Source: Eggerthella sp. CAG:298
Lineage (GTDB): Bacteria > Actinomycetota > Coriobacteriia > Coriobacteriales > Eggerthellaceae
Direction: 5' to 3'
Length of the DNA: 49,314 nt
NCBI GenBank assembly: GCA_000435675.1
Contig: FR895150.1
Span: forward strand, 10,254-59,567
How positions within the stretch are numbered: position 1 is the stretch's first letter; the number at the start of each line of letters is the position of its first letter. Below the pieces are notes generated by a model. It worked only from the letters and a program-made list of their open reading frames with translations. It had not been told where the DNA came from and did not search any database. A program made the translations under genes and the position numbers. This document shows positions 1 through 7,989 of the stretch, in pieces.

Positions 1-135
1 ATCACGCGTGACATGCTCACGTTTAAGCGACCAGGGACTGGAATATCACCACAGCGGATTGATGAAATCATCGGGAAAGTGGCTGCCTGCGCTATCGATG
101 ACGATATGATCATCCAAGACGAGATGATTCGCTAA
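1..135 (+). CDS. neuB: N-acetylneuraminate synthase-like protein, C-terminal end (partial)
   Basis: Only the last 44 codons are present; the gene enters from the left edge and stops at TAA 133-135. The translated tail contains FKRPGTGISP followed by IDEIIGK, the signature of the C-terminal antifreeze-like (SAF) domain of the NeuB family. These enzymes condense phosphoenolpyruvate with an N-acyl-mannosamine-type sugar to make sialic acid or a related nonulosonic acid in the cytoplasm. The tail cannot separate sialic from legionaminic acid synthases. The convergent neighbour 30 bp away carries bacterial sialyltransferase motifs, which supports a nonulosonic acid role. I am confident of the family and less so of the exact sugar. 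Confidence 0.8.
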   Translation: MTRDMLTFKRPGTGISPQRIDEIIGKVAACAIDDDMIIQDEMIR

Positions 136-165
136 TAGTGTTGCGCATCTTTTTTGCGTGCGTGC

Positions 166-1296
166 TTAGGAAATAAAAGCCCTGATTTGGTCTTTTGCTT
201 CTTCGAGCGATTTTGGAATGAGGATTCGATCAGAGTCTGCTCCGTAACAATCTTGCGCTATGCAGACGGTGTATTCGTAAGTTTTAAATAAAGAATCTGT
301 TTCTGAAAAGGCGAGTTTATAAAGAAACATGAGAAAAGGCTTTGCATTTCCCTCGATGATCGGTGAAAGCTGAGCAGTAGACCCAATGCTTATCAACAGA
401 TCATCAGAAAGAATAGCTGCTTCTTTATGACAAAAGAGTTCCCAAAAACCACCCGATAGATCTTGGCAACTGTTTGTATAGACTGAATCAGTCACCGAAC
501 GTGGATGTTTTCGCAAAAAAGGACTTATCTCTAGTTCGATGATCTGTTCAAGCAGGTGATCGATCGCTTCCGTTTCGGGGTTAGGCTCTTGGTAGCGTGC
601 TGTATCGAGTACGATGATGTTCTTTGCAGGTGGCAAAGACAAAGGCTCTTTCGCAAACGCTGCTTCAAGCTTATCAAGGACGTTTTGCTCAGGATTGATC
701 TGGCAAGTAGAAATATCAATACCAGGTGCAAGTAGGCTAGGATTCTTAAGAAATAATCGTTCAGGGCGGTAAAGAAAGCGCTTGAGACGGAGCGTGTTAA
801 TGATGGCTCTAAGTTGGTGGATTCTAGGGGGCTCATTCTCATCGATAAGCGGAGGCTCGTCAAAAGAATATACCGTTTTGAACACTGCTCCATTGTAAGA
901 ACCTGTTCCATCCTCATAGAATGAGACACGCAATTTCTTATTGCGCGCAAGAAGACGTTGAAAAACTTCGAAAGTTGCAGGGGTGGGGCATGCGATTGCG
1001 AGATGGTCGTAAGAAGAGTCAAGAATCATCCTGATTGCAAGGTTCTTTTTCCCAAAACGAGAACCGATCTGCCAGATGAGCTGCTGGCGGTATTCGTGAA
1101 TCAGATGATGAGGAACTACTTCGATCTCATCGAATACCCCTATCTTTTCATAAACGATGGCGAGATCAGAGGCCTGCGCAAACTGATCATAGACGAGCAA
1201 GGAGGCATGGTCACCTTGCTCAATAAGGGCTGAAGCGGTCAAAGCCGCATTGTACATCTGAAGAGGAGTGTCTGCAAAAAAGAGCCAGCGGTCCAT
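166..1296 (-). CDS. Bacterial sialyltransferase-like glycosyltransferase (GT52-like)
   Basis: A 376-residue protein starting MDRWLFFADTPLQMYNA. The reading frame stays open 132 bases further upstream, but the extension is basic and unlike the family. Three marks of bacterial sialyltransferases are visible in order: an EDG triplet at about residues 128-130 (general base region), an HP pair at 264-265 (CMP binding) and an S-T pair at 306-307 within GSTAQ. In families GT38, GT52 and GT80 these residues bind CMP-sialic acid. With the NeuB end next door, the likely role is adding a nonulosonic acid to a surface glycan. No signal peptide or membrane segment is seen, so it probably acts at the inner face of the membrane. 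It lies 50 bp downstream of a GT2 gene on the same strand. A related POLYST-type polysialyltransferase fold remains possible. Confidence 0.65.
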   Translation of the reverse strand: MDRWLFFADTPLQMYNAALTASALIEQGDHASLLVYDQFAQASDLAIVYEKIGVFDEIEVVPHHLIHEYRQQLIWQIGSRFGKKNLAIRMILDSSYDHLAIACPTPATFEVFQRLLARNKKLRVSFYEDGTGSYNGAVFKTVYSFDEPPLIDENEPPRIHQLRAIINTLRLKRFLYRPERLFLKNPSLLAPGIDISTCQINPEQNVLDKLEAAFAKEPLSLPPAKNIIVLDTARYQEPNPETEAIDHLLEQIIELEISPFLRKHPRSVTDSVYTNSCQDLSGGFWELFCHKEAAILSDDLLISIGSTAQLSPIIEGNAKPFLMFLYKLAFSETDSLFKTYEYTVCIAQDCYGADSDRILIPKSLEEAKDQIRAFIS

Positions 1297-1346
1297 TTCG
1301 GTTTCTTTCAACGAATTATACGATCTTATATTGAGGAGCGCCAAGT

Positions 1347-2396
1347 TCAGACTTGAACTTTGAACTTTTCGGCGTTTTGTTGCGCGATGCGCTGATCCTC
1401 TTCGCTGTATTTCTTTTCTGAATAACAAGCAATTGCCCTGAAGATCGCATGAGGAAAATAAGAAAGAATAAATGCTGCTTTGGTGGTTAGCGCTACAGCG
1501 GGCGAACTCAAAGCATCGTCTCTTTCGCGCCTGATCCGCTCATAAACCTGGGCAGAGAGATTATCTTGGCCGTTCAAGCTAAAGGCAGCAAACTCTCCTA
1601 TGAGTCCACTGTAATAGCGCTGAAGAGCGATCTCTTCGAGCTTAGGTATTCCTTCTTTTCGAGCAAACTCAATGATCCCAAAACGCGCCTCAAGTGTGTC
1701 AAGATGCCTTTCGTCGAATTGGTGGGTAATTGAACAAGCGCGCTCTACGGTGTAGAAGTAGTCGTTCGCATTTTCATAGATTACTTTGTTGGCTGAGTAA
1801 AGCACCCTATACATTATAAATTGGTCTTCGAAATGCTTGTCTTGAGGGAAAACAAGATAAGGAGCTAGGGACGCAGAGAAGAGCTTTCCCCAGGCATATT
1901 CGGCAAAAGGAGGATTGGGAATTCGTAGTGATGCGCAAATTGCATCAACGGGACTAAGAAGCTGATATTCAGAAGGTCGCCATGCTGGCATGGACGGGAT
2001 ATTTGCACTATCAGGAATTGGGGTGAAGCTCGTGACTGCAATATCGGCTTCTGTTTCGAGGGCTGCTGCTAGCAGATTAATAACATGGTCTGGTCCAATA
2101 AAGTCATCGGAATCAACATACATGATGTAGTCCCCGTGGATCGATTCGAGACCTCTGTTACGAGCGCTCGAAAGCCCCCCATTGTCTTTATGGATCACAC
2201 AGATGCGCGAATCGGTTGTGGCATAAGAATCACAGATCGAACTCGAACTATCAGTCGATCCATCATCAACAAGGATAATTTCTAGTTGATCATAAGACTG
2301 ATCGAGCACCGAGTTCAAGCATCGTTCAAGGTATGCTTCTGCATTGTAAACGGGAATTATTACGCTTACTAAAGGTTGGTCTATTTTTGCTTCCAT
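1347..2396 (-). CDS. Family 2 glycosyltransferase
   Basis: A 349-residue GT-A enzyme. The GT2 domain fills residues 1 to about 220: VSVIIPVYNAEAYLERC at the start, the nucleotide-binding VDDGSTD at about 42-48, and the metal-binding VDSDD near 95. The C-terminal third is helical and lacks membrane segments. It should transfer a sugar from a nucleotide donor to a growing lipid-linked oligosaccharide; donor and acceptor cannot be read. It lies 60 bp downstream of a same-length paralogue on the same strand, and the two align end to end with many identical stretches, such as GGLSSARN and DYIMYVDSDD against DYLVYVDSDD. An adequate TAGGAT ribosome site precedes the ATG. Confidence 0.85.
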   Translation of the reverse strand: MEAKIDQPLVSVIIPVYNAEAYLERCLNSVLDQSYDQLEIILVDDGSTDSSSSICDSYATTDSRICVIHKDNGGLSSARNRGLESIHGDYIMYVDSDDFIGPDHVINLLAAALETEADIAVTSFTPIPDSANIPSMPAWRPSEYQLLSPVDAICASLRIPNPPFAEYAWGKLFSASLAPYLVFPQDKHFEDQFIMYRVLYSANKVIYENANDYFYTVERACSITHQFDERHLDTLEARFGIIEFARKEGIPKLEEIALQRYYSGLIGEFAAFSLNGQDNLSAQVYERIRRERDDALSSPAVALTTKAAFILSYFPHAIFRAIACYSEKKYSEEDQRIAQQNAEKFKVQV

Positions 2397-2456
2397 AAAT
2401 CCTACCCAAGAATCATTCTGAGATTTACCAACTAAATGACGGATATCTAGAACAAG

Positions 2457-3506
2457 CTATAAGATGGTCGACTCGAGTTGCTCAATCGCTTTTTTGGAAG
2501 TCACTATGTCCTGTTCTTTCCCTTTTCGTTCAATGTATCTCATTATCGATGCAAATAATCGTTTAGGTAAAAACGAAAGTAAAAATGCGTATCTAGTCGA
2601 ACGCGAAATGGTAGATGAAGTGATCGCGCGCATACGATTTTCAATGATCAGATGGTGCAAAAGATCGCTTGTTTCAGTGTCGTTGCTTAAACAAAATCCA
2701 GCGAATTCGCCAATAAGATTACTGTAATAAACATTCACTGCTGCATCTTTGAGCTGAGGTATGTCGTTGTTTTTAGCGTATTCAATGATGGCTTGTCTCG
2801 CTTCAAGCGTGTCGAGATGTCTGCGGTTGCGTTGATTGGTGATAGAGGCGTGGCGAATCGTATAGTAATAATCATTTGCATTTTCGTAAACGATCATATT
2901 GGAGGCGAGCATTGCCTTGTACATGACGAACTGATCTTCAAAGAGCTTTCCTTCAGGAAAGTAAAGATGTGGTTTGATAGCGGATGAATAGATTTTTCCG
3001 CAGGCGTATTCTCTAAACAGAGCATCTGGTTGAGAAAGAGCCTCACACGCTGCATCGACTGGATTGAAAAGTCGATAATCAGAAGGTTCGATCTTAGAGG
3101 TGATAACGAGAGAATCCATATCTGGTATATGGGTACACCCAGTGATCGCCATATCTGCTTTTAAGCCGACAGCTGCTGAAAGAAGATTGAAGATGTGCTC
3201 CGATCCGATAAGGTCATCAGAATCAACATACACCAAGTAGTCACCGTTCGCTGCTTCAAGACCCATATTGCGTGCGCTGGAGAGGCCGCCATTCTCTTTA
3301 TGGAAGACGATAATGCGTGAATCAGTTAGAGCAAGAGAATCACAGAGTGAGCTGGAATTGTCTGTTGAACCATCGTCAATGAGAAGGATCTCTAAGTGAC
3401 TATAAGACTGATCGAGCACGGAGCGCACACATCGTTCGAGATATGCTTCTATATTGTATACAGGAATGATGACGCTTACTAAGGGCGCGGGGCTTTGGCT
3501 TGCCAT
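2457..3506 (-). CDS. Family 2 glycosyltransferase, paralogue of the 1347-2396 gene
   Basis: A 349-residue GT2 enzyme with VSVIIPVYNIEAYLERC, the nucleotide-binding IDDGSTD and the metal-binding VDSDD motifs at the same positions as the neighbouring gene. Equal length and collinear similarity point to tandem duplication followed by divergence in the C-terminal acceptor region, so the pair probably adds sugars at different positions of one repeat unit. It is the first gene of a minus-strand set of three (this gene, its paralogue, the sialyltransferase-like gene). Its start faces a plus-strand GT4 gene across a 141-bp divergent gap that must hold both promoters. No exact sugar can be assigned. 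Confidence 0.85.
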   Translation of the reverse strand: MASQSPAPLVSVIIPVYNIEAYLERCVRSVLDQSYSHLEILLIDDGSTDNSSSLCDSLALTDSRIIVFHKENGGLSSARNMGLEAANGDYLVYVDSDDLIGSEHIFNLLSAAVGLKADMAITGCTHIPDMDSLVITSKIEPSDYRLFNPVDAACEALSQPDALFREYACGKIYSSAIKPHLYFPEGKLFEDQFVMYKAMLASNMIVYENANDYYYTIRHASITNQRNRRHLDTLEARQAIIEYAKNNDIPQLKDAAVNVYYSNLIGEFAGFCLSNDTETSDLLHHLIIENRMRAITSSTISRSTRYAFLLSFLPKRLFASIMRYIERKGKEQDIVTSKKAIEQLESTIL

Positions 3507-3647
3507 GCAGTATCCATCCAGATGAATTCGAATGTTCCTAACACTATGGTTGAATTATAGCGCATGGCTTCGATCGCTCGTTCTTTCCTTAAGCGCGGTA
3601 AAATAATGAATACTAGAGAATGATTCTATGGTGGAAGGCTTAAACAG

Positions 3648-4727
3648 ATGAAGCGGGTCTTAGTTTGGGGGTTATCGAATAATCGTGCTGGTACGGAAGC
3701 GGTCATCGAGGCTTATGTTCGTGCAGCAGATCCTCAAAAGTATAGCTTTGACTTTCTTTGCTATGACGATCCCGTCAACTATGGCTGCCTGTTTTCCGAG
3801 AGTTCTTGCAATCGTGTATTCAAATTGCCTATTAAGATAGCTCACCCTTTCAGGCACCGAAAAGCGCTTGCTTCCTTCATGGATGAGCATGCAAATGAAT
3901 ATGAAGCGGTGTGGTTCAATGCGAACGACATATCCAATATCGATATCTTACTTGCCGCCGAGAAGAAAGGTATCAAGCACAGGATTTTGCACAGCCACAA
4001 TGGTAATATTCCAAAGCGTTTCATCACCAGGCTTTTTTCAAAGATCAACAGCAAGAAAGCAAAGCGAGTCGTTACGGAACGGTGGGCTTGTTCGCAGGCT
4101 GCTGGTGCTTTTATGTTTGAAGGAGAGAGTTTTAAAATAATTCCCAATATGGTTGATGCTAGGAAGTTTGCTTTTGATCCGTCTGCTCGTGATGCGATAC
4201 GCTCGCAGTACGGATGGAGCGATGATTGCATTGTTGGGACGGTAGGAAGACTGAGCGAACAAAAGAATCAATCGTTTTTGATAGAGCTGCTTCCTCGTCT
4301 GGTTCAGCGTATTCCGAATATCAAGCTTGTGATCATTGGAGAAGGGCCTTTGCGTGATTCGCTCAAGGCGCTTGCTCAAGACCTTGGTGTAGAAGAGCGA
4401 GTGGTGCTGCTCCCTGCTCAATGTAATATCTCAGAGTTTTTATCTGCCTTTGACTGCTATGTCTTTCCTTCGCTCTATGAAGGCTTGTCTCTTGCTGCGC
4501 TCGAGGCCCAGTTCAATGGACTTCCTTGCGTTATGTCGGACGGGGTATCGACTGAAACGAAGATAGCGACAACAACTCAATTTATCAATCTGATGGACGT
4601 TGATGAATGGGTTGATGCTATCTGCAGGGCACAGCGAACTGAAAATTCACTCATTCTTGAAAAAGCGCAAGCGTTCGACGCGGCAAATATCAGAGAAGTT
4701 GCTGAGCGTATGTTTGAATTCGATTAG
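3648..4727 (+). CDS. Family 4 glycosyltransferase (GT-B, EpsF-like)
   Basis: A 359-residue GT-B enzyme. The N-terminal Rossmann domain holds the acceptor region, with GTEAVIEAY at 15-23 and HSHNGN around 115-120. The C-terminal donor domain has GTVGRLSEQKN at about 197-207, IIGEGPL at 229-235 and the E-x7-E pair at E278 and E286 in YEGLSLAALE, the retaining GT4 signature that binds the nucleotide sugar. It resembles exopolysaccharide transferases such as EpsF. It is divergent from the GT2 pair at 1347-3506 and ends 3 bp before the stop of a convergent GT2 gene, so no terminator fits between them. Substrates are unknown. Confidence 0.85.
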   Translation: MKRVLVWGLSNNRAGTEAVIEAYVRAADPQKYSFDFLCYDDPVNYGCLFSESSCNRVFKLPIKIAHPFRHRKALASFMDEHANEYEAVWFNANDISNIDILLAAEKKGIKHRILHSHNGNIPKRFITRLFSKINSKKAKRVVTERWACSQAAGAFMFEGESFKIIPNMVDARKFAFDPSARDAIRSQYGWSDDCIVGTVGRLSEQKNQSFLIELLPRLVQRIPNIKLVIIGEGPLRDSLKALAQDLGVEERVVLLPAQCNISEFLSAFDCYVFPSLYEGLSLAALEAQFNGLPCVMSDGVSTETKIATTTQFINLMDVDEWVDAICRAQRTENSLILEKAQAFDAANIREVAERMFEFD

Positions 4728-4730
4728 AGA

Positions 4731-5708
4731 TTAAAGGCGAGCGATAACTGAGAAGAAAAGCTTGTCAAGCTTAAGCCTTCGAAGAAGACAAAACCCTCCT
4801 ACCCCAAAACGAATGATGCGGGTCTGGCCTTTTGGCTTAAAGAAACCAACGTAGGGGTTCGCAAGGTAGTTAGGAAACTTTTCGGAAAGATCATTCATGA
4901 CATAGTGGAATTTCTCCTTCATGAGCGTTTTACCACAGCCTCTGTTGTAGTTTACTAGCGAGTCGACCATGTTTGCTAAATAGGCATATTCGATGACTTG
5001 TTTTTGCTCGCTGGTCGATTGTCGATAGGCGGGCTGTGCCATGAGATCGGTGAATACTTTCGAGATCATTCGCTCGTGATCCATAGTGTAATTCGTGCTC
5101 TCGATTGCGGACTGAGGATTTTGATAGTAGAAGTAGCCTTCGTAATCCAAGATGTGATAGGTCGCGTTGTGGATATACGCTGTAAGGCTGAAGTAGGTGT
5201 CTTCGGCGCAAGAAGTGGTGCCGAAATGAATACCGTTCTTGGTAATGAAGTCCTTCTTCCACATCTTCGCGCAGGTCATAGGATAGGTCACAACGCTCCA
5301 CACTGAATCAGAGACGGTATGGTTTTCAAGTCTGCCCCCTCGATCCTTGATAAACCCTCCGATCATGATGTCACAAGGATGCTTTCTCATTGCTTCGAGA
5401 TAGGTCTTCAGATAATCAGGCGCAAGATAGTCGTCGCTATCAACGAACACCAAATAAGTTCCAGAAGCCTGTGCTATACCATGTTCTCTGCTTTGGCCCG
5501 CTCCGCAATTCTTCTTATTCTCAAGAATGATTAGCTGATCAGGGTATTTTTGCTGATACTCGTAAAGGATGCTTTTTGAATCATCCGTTCCGCAGTCGTC
5601 GATGCAGATGATTTCAAAGTCTTGGACGGTTTGCTGGAAGAGAGAATCGAGACAACGTGCGACGTATTTTTCAGCGTTATATACAGGAATTATGATGCTG
5701 ACTTCCAT
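4731..5708 (-). CDS. Family 2 glycosyltransferase
   Basis: A 325-residue GT2 enzyme starting MEVSIIIPVYNAEKYVARC. IDDCGTDDS near residue 40 replaces the usual DDGSTD nucleotide site, and VDSDDYLAPDY near 91-101 gives the metal-binding DXD. The C-terminal part is basic and ends in a hydrophobic stretch (VGGFCLLRRLKLDKLFFSVI) that could lie against the membrane. It stands alone on the minus strand, convergent with the GT4 gene and divergent from the next GT2. It probably extends the surface glycan made by this locus; donor and acceptor cannot be inferred. Confidence 0.8.
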   Translation of the reverse strand: MEVSIIIPVYNAEKYVARCLDSLFQQTVQDFEIICIDDCGTDDSKSILYEYQQKYPDQLIILENKKNCGAGQSREHGIAQASGTYLVFVDSDDYLAPDYLKTYLEAMRKHPCDIMIGGFIKDRGGRLENHTVSDSVWSVVTYPMTCAKMWKKDFITKNGIHFGTTSCAEDTYFSLTAYIHNATYHILDYEGYFYYQNPQSAIESTNYTMDHERMISKVFTDLMAQPAYRQSTSEQKQVIEYAYLANMVDSLVNYNRGCGKTLMKEKFHYVMNDLSEKFPNYLANPYVGFFKPKGQTRIIRFGVGGFCLLRRLKLDKLFFSVIARL

Positions 5709-5788
5709 GACGCCCCTTTATCATTGTTATTATCATGATCGTTCAATGATAGCGAAAATTTGTAAGTTGCTTAAGGAGGGCAGAAAGA

Positions 5789-6694
5789 ATGATCTCTGTC
5801 ATCATGTCTGCTTATCAAGAGGATCTTTCGGTTTTTGTCCCTGCAGTAACTTCCATCCTTGATCAAAAGGGTCCTTCTTTTGAATTGATCTTGGTGTTAG
5901 ACGATCCGGAAAACACAGAACTTGCTTCATGGGTCGATGAAAATCTCTTATCAGATGATCGTGTTCGAGTATTAAGGAATAAGAACAATCTGGGACTTGC
6001 ACAGTCGTTGAATCGTGCAATAGAAAATGCATCGGGGGACTTCCTTTGTCGTATGGACGCGGATGACATTGCCGAGCCACATCGCCTTGAAAAGCAGCTG
6101 TCTTATCTGCGCGAGCATGATCTTGATCTTGTAGGAGGCCGCGTCAATGTGATGGACGCAGAAGGAGAATTTCTTTATATGACTCCTCAACCACCTTGTA
6201 CTCCTGAAAAAGTTGCAAAAGCACTGAAATGGAATAATTGCCTTGCTCACCCAACCTGGTTCGGACGGAAAGAAGTTTTTGCGCAGGGCTACCGTGAGAT
6301 CCCACTTTGTGAAGACTATGACTTTCAAATTCGTGCGGTATTAAAAGGCTTTAAGCTGGGGAATTGTGAGGAAGTTGCGCTCAATTATCGTTTATCCGAT
6401 GAAGGCTTGTCGCGCAGCAGTCTCTATAAGCAGTATCTCTATCAAAGGTGCCTGACAAAAGCATACACACAGGGTAAAGCTGTTGATGTCGATCGCGCCA
6501 AAGAGTATGTTGAGCGTGCTTATACTGAAAAGAAGGCGCGAAAGTATTCCCAGGCGAATGATTATTTCCAGCAAGCGATGAATGCTCTTTCTCAGAAGAG
6601 GATCGCAGTAGCGATCTGTTCTGGAGCTAAGAGCATCATAGCTTCTTCGAGCTATGCCGATAAGGTGAGGAGGCTTATTCTCGCAAGCCTTTGA
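5789..6694 (+). CDS. Family 2 glycosyltransferase
   Basis: A 301-residue GT2 enzyme. ISVIMSAYQEDLSVFVPAV opens the fold, LDDPENTE near 37-44 is the nucleotide site, and MDADDIAEPHRLEKQL near 91-106 is the DXD region. The last 60 residues are basic and helical. An AAGGAGG ribosome site 10 bases before the ATG supports the start. It resembles amylovoran-type and rhamnosyltransferase-like GT2 enzymes. It is transcribed away from the 4731-5708 GT2 across an 80-bp gap. A 183-bp gap with a probable promoter separates it from the DPM1-like gene. Confidence 0.8.
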   Translation: MISVIMSAYQEDLSVFVPAVTSILDQKGPSFELILVLDDPENTELASWVDENLLSDDRVRVLRNKNNLGLAQSLNRAIENASGDFLCRMDADDIAEPHRLEKQLSYLREHDLDLVGGRVNVMDAEGEFLYMTPQPPCTPEKVAKALKWNNCLAHPTWFGRKEVFAQGYREIPLCEDYDFQIRAVLKGFKLGNCEEVALNYRLSDEGLSRSSLYKQYLYQRCLTKAYTQGKAVDVDRAKEYVERAYTEKKARKYSQANDYFQQAMNALSQKRIAVAICSGAKSIIASSSYADKVRRLILASL

Positions 6695-6821
6695 TGGTTA
6701 GGATCTTGCTGTTTTCCAGTAGTCTTATTGCGCAAGGCAGAGCTTCTCTATAAAGTTACCCAGAAGCGAAGAGCGCTGAGCCCCAAACCGTATTGCTCAT
6801 GGTATCACTGTGCTTATCCCG

Positions 6822-6827
6822 TATAAT
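6822..6827 (+). promoter_or_regulatory. Probable -10 box before the DPM1-like/DUF2304/DUF6541 run
   Basis: A perfect TATAAT lies in the 183-bp gap after the GT2 gene, about 55 bases before the next start. No good -35 is visible at 16-18 bases, so the call rests on the -10 alone and on the gap position. Confidence 0.35.
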
Positions 6828-6877
6828 GTGATGTTAGTTGTCTAAACATTACCTCCCTCACGGGGTGCCCTTTAAGG

Positions 6878-7585
6878 ATGTTCGTGAAGACATTATTAAT
6901 CATACCTGCATACAACGAAGAAGAATCGTTAAAAAGAACGATTGACGCCGTGCGCGCGGAGGCTCCTAGCGTTGATTTTCTGGTTGTCAATGATGGCTCG
7001 CAAGATGGCACCGAACGCGTTTGCAGAGAAAATCAGTATCCCTTCCTTGATCTTGCAACCAATCTTGGTTTGGCGGGTGCGTTTCAAACTGGGCTGAAAT
7101 ATGCTTATCGACATGATTATGATTGTGCGATCCAGTTCGATGCTGATGGACAGCATCTTCCCAAGTATATTGAAGAGCTAGCGCAGGCCACAAAGATCTA
7201 CGATATTGCAATTGGATCACGTTTTATAGGTAGAAAAAAACCGCATTCTTTGCGTATGTTCGGCAGTGACCTTATTCAATGGGCGATTAAGGTTACAACC
7301 GGGAAAACAATTACAGATCCCACATCAGGCATGCGTGCCTTTAATAAACGTATGATTGCCTATATGGCGAATGGTCTCAATTATGGGCCTGAACCCGATA
7401 CGGTTTCTTACCTTATTAAGCGCGCAGGTGCAAAGGTTGTTGAGGTTCCTGTTGAGATGCAAGAGCGACAAGCTGGAGAAAGCTATTTGAGGCCATGGAG
7501 TTCAGCTATGTATATGATGCGTATGGCTATCTCAATTCTCTTTATCCAATTCTTTCGTAAGAAGATCGATGGTGATGGCAGATGA
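6878..7585 (+). CDS. DPM1-like polyprenyl-phosphate sugar transferase (GT2)
   Basis: A 235-residue GT2 enzyme of the dolichol/polyprenyl-phosphate mannosyltransferase type: LLIIPAYNEEESL, VVNDGSQDGT, the DXD-containing QFDADGQH, and the conserved TDPTSGMRAFN. Such enzymes charge a polyprenyl phosphate with one sugar on the cytoplasmic face, giving a donor for membrane glycosyltransferases that act outside. The ATG has no spaced ribosome site, but AAGGA at 6874-6878 sits 5 bases before a GTG at 6884, so the true start may be that GTG (two residues shorter). The stop overlaps the next ATG as ATGA, so the DUF2304 protein is translationally coupled. It may supply donors to the DUF6541 proteins downstream. 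Confidence 0.85.
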   Translation: MFVKTLLIIPAYNEEESLKRTIDAVRAEAPSVDFLVVNDGSQDGTERVCRENQYPFLDLATNLGLAGAFQTGLKYAYRHDYDCAIQFDADGQHLPKYIEELAQATKIYDIAIGSRFIGRKKPHSLRMFGSDLIQWAIKVTTGKTITDPTSGMRAFNKRMIAYMANGLNYGPEPDTVSYLIKRAGAKVVEVPVEMQERQAGESYLRPWSSAMYMMRMAISILFIQFFRKKIDGDGR

Positions 7586-7986
7586 GCGTTGTTCTTCGCG
7601 TTGGATTAATTGTTGTTTCCATTCTTACCCTTATCTTTATCACCCGGAAAGTACGTAATGCGCAAGTACGACTTGAGGACTCGATCTTTTGGTTCTGTGT
7701 GGCGGGCTTGCTGCTCATTTTGAGTATCTTTCCGCAAATCTTCTTCGTTATTTCTGATTTTGCTGGAATTATATCACCTGCGAATTTGGTGTTTCTTGTA
7801 TTTATTTTTATCTTGCTCATTCTGGGGTTCAATCTAAGCGTGCACTTATCGCAGACAGATACGAAGCTCAAAGAGCTTACTCAGCAACTTGCGATAGAAA
7901 AATTTGAACGATATTGCAATGACCACGAGAAGAGCAGTGATAATCCGCGTGATCAGATAGACTTGTTCGGAAACGATAAGGCTTAG
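7582..7986 (+). CDS. DUF2304-like small membrane protein
   Basis: A 134-residue protein with three predicted membrane helices (about 5-22, 38-58 and 66-88) and a charged, coiled-coil-like C-terminus (SQTDTKLKELTQQLAIEKFE). This layout and its coupling to a DPM1-like gene match the DUF2304 family, usually found next to polyprenyl-phosphate transferases. It probably anchors or partners the transferase; the biochemical role is not known. The start overlaps the upstream stop by 4 bases, and the DUF6541 gene begins 3 bp after its stop, so the three genes form a tight unit. Confidence 0.75.
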   Translation: MSVVLRVGLIVVSILTLIFITRKVRNAQVRLEDSIFWFCVAGLLLILSIFPQIFFVISDFAGIISPANLVFLVFIFILLILGFNLSVHLSQTDTKLKELTQQLAIEKFERYCNDHEKSSDNPRDQIDLFGNDKA

Positions 7987-7989
7987 TAC

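Noticed and set aside
136..165. Terminator between the NeuB end and the sialyltransferase-like gene
   Set aside because: Only a weak TGCGCA/TGCGTG pairing around a T run; not convincing.
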